From NCBI GenBank assembly GCA_964597535.1, contig CAZQYB010000062.1, positions 1-14,019 of the forward strand: 14,019 nucleotides of DNA, in the 5' to 3' direction. Below the pieces are notes generated by a model. The model did not search any database, had not been told where the DNA came from, and saw only the letters and a list, made by a program, of their open reading frames with translations. The DNA is from CAZQYB01 sp964597535 (GTDB taxonomy: Bacteria; Planctomycetota; Phycisphaerae; Sedimentisphaerales; Anaerobacaceae). Below are positions 10,800 to 14,019 of the stretch, piece after piece (position 1 is the first letter of the stretch; every line of letters begins with the position of its first letter). Both the position numbers and the translations under genes were made by a program.

Positions 10800-12755
10800 A
10801 TGGATGTGCGAGAGATACTGGCCCAGGGCGGGCTTGTTGGGCAATCTTTTTCCGGTTTTGAGGAACGGCCTCAACAGATACAAATGGCGTGTGCGGTTCA
10901 GCAGGCACTTACGAATGGTCGGCATCTGGCAATCGAGGCGGGCACAGGTGTCGGTAAAAGCTTCGCATATCTTATCCCTGCGATAGAGTTAGTTTGCGGC
11001 GGGAGAGGGAAGGTGCTAATCAGCACTTTTACCATCACGCTGCAGGAGCAGCTAACCGGCAAGGACATTCCATTTTTAAGCGATAGTATGCGTTATGAAT
11101 TCACGGCGGTTCTGGCGAAGGGCAGAGGTAATTACCTTTGTAAACGCCGGCTTGAATTTGCGATGCGAAGGCGAAGAGAGCTGTTCGATGAGTTTGGCTC
11201 AGAGCTTGCGGTAATAGGCGAGTGGGCCAGACAAACGAAAGACGGTTCTCTGAGTGATATTGGATTTTTGCCGAGAAACCATATCTGGGACGCGGTCAAA
11301 AGCGAGCACGGCAACTGCCAGGGCAGAAAGTGTGCGTATTTTCGCGATTGCTTTTACTGGCGAGCGAGACGGTACTTAGAGAGCGCTGATATTATTGTGG
11401 CTAACCATGCGCTTATGTTCAGCGACCTTGTGCTGAAAGAGCAAGGGGCCTCGATTCTGCCAGATTATCGATACGTAATTGTGGATGAAGCACACAATAT
11501 CGAGCATGTAGCCGAAGAACACTTCGGAGTAAATATAAGCGACCGTAAAATCAAATTCTTACTTGATAGTCTTTACAATCCGCGGACGCATAAAGGGCTT
11601 TTAGCTTATGGGGATACAAAGGGAGCGATTGGTACGGTCAGCCGGACAAGGGCCGAGTCAAAGATTTTCTTTGAGCAGATTCGGGACTGGTACGAGGGAA
11701 CAAAAGATGAAACCAACGGCAGATGTTATAAGAATTTTGTTGAAGATAGAGTGAGCGGGCATTTGAAGGATTTGCGATTGGAATTAGGCAAGCTGGCCAA
11801 GGAGGCCGAGGATATTGACGAAAGGTTTGAGATTATGCGGTTTATCGACCGCTGTGGAACATTGGCGCAGGATTTTGGTGAGTTTTTGATACAGAAACGG
11901 TCAGATTGCGTCTATTGGATCGAAGTGGCCGGCGATAGAAGGAGGGCGGTCTGTTTGAGAAGCGCACCGATGAATGTTGGGGCGGATGTGAAAAGGTATT
12001 TGTTCGATAAATATGAATCTGTGATACTGACAAGCGCAACTTTGAGCAGCGGGTCGGCTGATGATAAAAGCGGCTTTGATTTCTTTACCAGCCAAATCGG
12101 TCTGGATGATTTTGATGCGATCAAACTCGGTTCACCATTCGATTACGAAAAGCAGGTTACGATTTACATCGAGAAGGACCTGCCAAACCCGAACGAACCG
12201 GCTTTTATTCAAGCTGCCGCCAAAGTGGTGAGAAAATACGTACAGCAGACTGGTGGCAGGGCTTTTGTGCTTTTTACCAGCTACGCTATGCTTGAGAGAA
12301 TTGCTGAAGAGCTCTGCGACTGGCTCGGCGAGAATGATATTGAGCTGCTTCAGCAAGGGAGGGGATTCGACAGAACCTCGCTTTTGGCTCGGTTTAAGAC
12401 TGAGGCCAACAGTGTCTTGTTTGGGACGGACAGTTTCTGGCAGGGGGTTGATGTGCCTGGTGAGTCGCTTTCAAACGTGATTATTGTTCGGCTGCCGTTT
12501 GCGGTTCCCGACCAGCCGTTGCTTGCCGGTCGGCTTGAGCAGATAAAAGCACAAGGCGGCAACCCTTTTTATGACTATCAGTTACCTTCTGCGATTATCA
12601 AGTTCAAGCAGGGTTTCGGCCGGCTGATTCGCAGCAAGAGCGATACGGGCATTGTGGTTGTCCTCGACTCTCGCGTAGTTAATAAGCGTTACGGCGCCAG
12701 GTTTTTGTCCGCCATACCCAGGTGCAAAACCAAAATCATTGCTGCGAAGAAGTAG
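10800..12755 (+). CDS. dinG: DinG/XPD-family Fe-S DNA helicase
   Basis: This 651-residue superfamily 2 helicase unwinds DNA 5' to 3' and in its family acts in repair and in resolving R-loops or G-quadruplexes. Motifs in order: RPQQ (23-26), Walker A AGTGVGKS (47-54), four cysteines for a 4Fe-4S cluster (114, 173, 178, 184, in NYLCKRR, GNCQGRKC and DCFYW), DEAH (229-232), TSATLSSG (411-418), FWQGVD (546-551) and the arginine-finger motif QGFGRLIR (604-611). No exonuclease domain is present, so it is closer to the DinG/YoaA form of Gram-negatives than to the exonuclease-fused Gram-positive form. I use ATG 10800; the frame runs open 101 codons further upstream, but that stretch includes the 44-bp repeat and is not helicase-like. 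The ribosome site (GGGGTAG) is close to the ATG. Confidence 0.92.
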   Translation: MDVREILAQGGLVGQSFSGFEERPQQIQMACAVQQALTNGRHLAIEAGTGVGKSFAYLIPAIELVCGGRGKVLISTFTITLQEQLTGKDIPFLSDSMRYEFTAVLAKGRGNYLCKRRLEFAMRRRRELFDEFGSELAVIGEWARQTKDGSLSDIGFLPRNHIWDAVKSEHGNCQGRKCAYFRDCFYWRARRYLESADIIVANHALMFSDLVLKEQGASILPDYRYVIVDEAHNIEHVAEEHFGVNISDRKIKFLLDSLYNPRTHKGLLAYGDTKGAIGTVSRTRAESKIFFEQIRDWYEGTKDETNGRCYKNFVEDRVSGHLKDLRLELGKLAKEAEDIDERFEIMRFIDRCGTLAQDFGEFLIQKRSDCVYWIEVAGDRRRAVCLRSAPMNVGADVKRYLFDKYESVILTSATLSSGSADDKSGFDFFTSQIGLDDFDAIKLGSPFDYEKQVTIYIEKDLPNPNEPAFIQAAAKVVRKYVQQTGGRAFVLFTSYAMLERIAEELCDWLGENDIELLQQGRGFDRTSLLARFKTEANSVLFGTDSFWQGVDVPGESLSNVIIVRLPFAVPDQPLLAGRLEQIKAQGGNPFYDYQLPSAIIKFKQGFGRLIRSKSDTGIVVVLDSRVVNKRYGARFLSAIPRCKTKIIAAKK

Positions 12756-13174
12756 AGGTTTATTTAGCGGCTGGGGGCAGAGCCACCCTTAAGAAGCTGC
12801 TCTTTATTCGCTATTGGCTATGCAATAAATAATAAGCATCGGCCCTGCAAAGAATGCCTGCCCAATAAAATTAACACACATTACCCAACAGAATATCGGC
12901 ATTTTTTTGAGGTTACCTCCAGTTTATATCTAATGAGCGGGGAGTTATTTGCCGGACGATGCTGATGGCCGCGAGATAAGGTTTTCAATCAAAAGTGCAG
13001 GTAGTTGGAAACAAAAATCGGGATTTTCAAATTTTTTTTTACTGCTTTCAGCATAACAAATTAGCTCAACAAGTGTCGCTGACAGTAATCCTTTTTTCGG
13101 CACAAATGCGCAAGTTGGTCTAATAGTAGAGGGGGTGAGAAATGAATAGTGAGACCAAATAGTAAGGGAAAAAT
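12756..13174. other. dinG-portal intergenic region
   Basis: This 419-bp AT-rich stretch has no large gene, no tRNA and no clear terminator for dinG. It holds a 32-codon hydrophobic frame on the minus strand (12804-12902), a perfect GAGGT-T-ACCTC palindrome at 12909-12919, and AAAAT/ATTTT arms followed by a T run near 13017-13040. A six-codon frame (ATG at 13142, stop 13160-13162) has a strong ribosome site AGGGGGTGAG and sits 12 bp before the portal ATG. The end of this stretch may be the border of a phage-like element, but no attachment site is visible. Confidence 0.5.
12804..12902 (-). CDS. Possible 32-residue membrane peptide
   Basis: A minus-strand frame from ATG (12902) to TAA (12804-12806) encodes 32 residues, almost entirely hydrophobic: PIFCWVMCVNFIG, then AFFAGPMLIIYCIA, ending NSE. 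This would make one membrane segment. A perfect GGAGG lies 13 nt before the ATG, a little farther than usual, within a palindrome. No promoter is clear. Such peptides occur as type I toxins, small holins or stress proteins, but short hydrophobic frames also arise by chance in AT-rich DNA. It points away from the phage-like portal gene and toward dinG. Confidence 0.35.
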   Translation of the reverse strand: MPIFCWVMCVNFIGQAFFAGPMLIIYCIANSE

Positions 13175-14019
13175 ATGGGATTCAACCTTGATATTTTTGA
13201 AGACGCGGAGTTTGAGGCGGATTACATCGAGTGGCTCGTTGATGAACGCTCTATAGAGATTCAGGGGCACTTCACGAAGCTGTGGGAGTATTACACCAAC
13301 CGAATGATGCCGGGCCCCGTGCGTGAAGCGGGGGGTGAGTCCTGCAGGTGTTATGTGCAGGCACAGGAATACGGGCTGCCTGCGAGGATAACGGGGCTTG
13401 TGCACTCGGCGAATGCAGGTGTTTTTGTGGGGCAGTCTGTCCGTGATGTGCAGCGAAAAGAAGTAGTAATCGAGAATGATATTGCGTGGCGAATAAATGC
13501 AGCGGTGGATTTTTTGTTTGGAAAGCCCATAAGTTTTGTTTCCAAATCGCCGGACAGCCAAAAACATGCAGAAATCGAATCTATATTGAAGACAATGTTT
13601 GCGGCTAACGGCGGTATCGGATTTTTCCAGGATATGGCAGTGCTCGGAGGCGTTTACGGTTTTGTCGATTGTCTTGTCAGGCCTGGCAATGAGATTTTAG
13701 AACAACCCATCTCTTCTTCCTCCCAGACTTACCCACTTGAAGACGTGCTGCAATTGGCACAAACAATCGGCCTGGAACTAATTGAAGCGCCGAGAGCACT
13801 GCCTGTTCTGGAAGAGAACGATTACAAAAAGACCGGGTATTATATCCAGCACTTCTACCAGAAGAAAAACGCCCTAAGCAGGAAAAGCTCTTTTCTATCA
13901 AGACTGCTGTCGGGGTTTTCCCAAGATGGGGGAGCACAGAGAAGACAAAGCGGTGATAGCCGGCAGACAGTTGCGGTGACGGAGATTACTTCGGCGAGGG
14001 CGTGGCAGAGGTATGAGAA
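13175..14019 (+). CDS. Phage portal protein, SPP1 type, 3' end missing
   Basis: The frame from ATG 13175 stays open to the window edge: 281 codons with no stop. AAGGGA precedes the ATG at 5 nt. The start reads GFNLDIFEDAEFEADYIEWL, then FTKLWEYYTNRMMP, followed by QAQEYGLPARITG. The middle, VVIENDIAWRINAAVDFLFG and KPISF, then HAEIESILKTMF and MAVLGGVYGFVDCLVRPG, fits the SPP1 Gp6-like portal family, where a conserved N-x-x-x stretch and a GKPI motif precede a helical core. Portal proteins form the dodecameric DNA channel in tailed-phage heads. A terminase would be expected nearby but is not in this window, so further head genes may lie to the right. It could belong to a prophage, a remnant, or a gene transfer agent. 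Assignment is from motifs remembered for the family, without a search. Confidence 0.62.
   Translation, partial: MGFNLDIFEDAEFEADYIEWLVDERSIEIQGHFTKLWEYYTNRMMPGPVREAGGESCRCYVQAQEYGLPARITGLVHSANAGVFVGQSVRDVQRKEVVIENDIAWRINAAVDFLFGKPISFVSKSPDSQKHAEIESILKTMFAANGGIGFFQDMAVLGGVYGFVDCLVRPGNEILEQPISSSSQTYPLEDVLQLAQTIGLELIEAPRALPVLEENDYKKTGYYIQHFYQKKNALSRKSSFLSRLLSGFSQDGGAQRRQSGDSRQTVAVTEITSARAWQRYE

Noticed and set aside
13061..13567. 168-residue minus-strand frame at the right end
   Set aside because: Antisense to the portal-like gene, which has the better ribosome site and family-like sequence.
1..14019. CRISPR array, tRNA, rRNA or transposase gene
   Set aside because: I found no regularly spaced repeats, no tRNA-like T-loop with matching acceptor stem, no rRNA signatures and no transposase or integrase motifs.

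Overview
The window looks like a stretch of a Planctomycetota chromosome, most likely of the Phycisphaerae type. That is inference from the protein variants (MiaA, DXS, a tandem ATP-cone protein beside nrdR), the moderate GC content and the mix of biosynthetic genes with secreted TPR and phage-like genes; no rRNA or other marker is present to prove it. Coding density is moderate. Five intergenic stretches of about 240 to 530 bp hold most of the unusual signals.

Layout. 1-1127 (+): the 3' part of nrdR, then a small protein built from two ATP-cone-like modules. 1128-2117: an accessory insert carrying an ORF6N-domain gene on the minus strand with its own sigma70-type promoter. The insert lies between two direct copies of the last ~118 bp of the miaA coding region. 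2118-3104 (-): miaA, followed by an intrinsic terminator. 3200-4087 (+): an ispA-type prenyl diphosphate synthase with no canonical start codon. 4086-4207 (-): a predicted stand-alone small RNA with promoter, two hairpins and a U-rich terminator. 4610-7478 (+): dxs and nadK. 7533-9404 (+): a secreted coiled-coil/TPR protein. 9405-10800: intergenic hairpins, a minus-strand candidate lipoprotein gene with a near-consensus promoter, and a 44-bp repeat that also occurs in the ORF6N insert. 10800-12755 (+): a DinG/XPD-type Fe-S helicase. 12756-13174: an intergenic region with a possible 32-residue hydrophobic ORF on the minus strand. 13175-end (+): the start of an open frame, cut by the window edge, that reads as an SPP1-type phage portal protein.

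How the genes fit together. dxs makes DXP, IspA elongates the resulting C5 units, MiaA uses DMAPP to modify tRNA, and NadK makes the NADP needed downstream by the MEP pathway, so 2.1-7.5 kb is an isoprenoid-centred housekeeping block. NrdR and the tandem ATP-cone protein suggest nucleotide sensing. The ORF6N gene and the lipoprotein gene look like acquired single-gene units: both lie on the minus strand, each has its own promoter, and each has the 44-bp repeat 230-260 bp upstream of its start. The right end probably opens into a prophage or gene-transfer-agent-like region.

Best candidates for something undescribed: the ORF6N unit bounded by miaA 3'-end duplications, the small RNA at 4086-4171, the tandem ATP-cone protein, and the element that begins at the portal gene.
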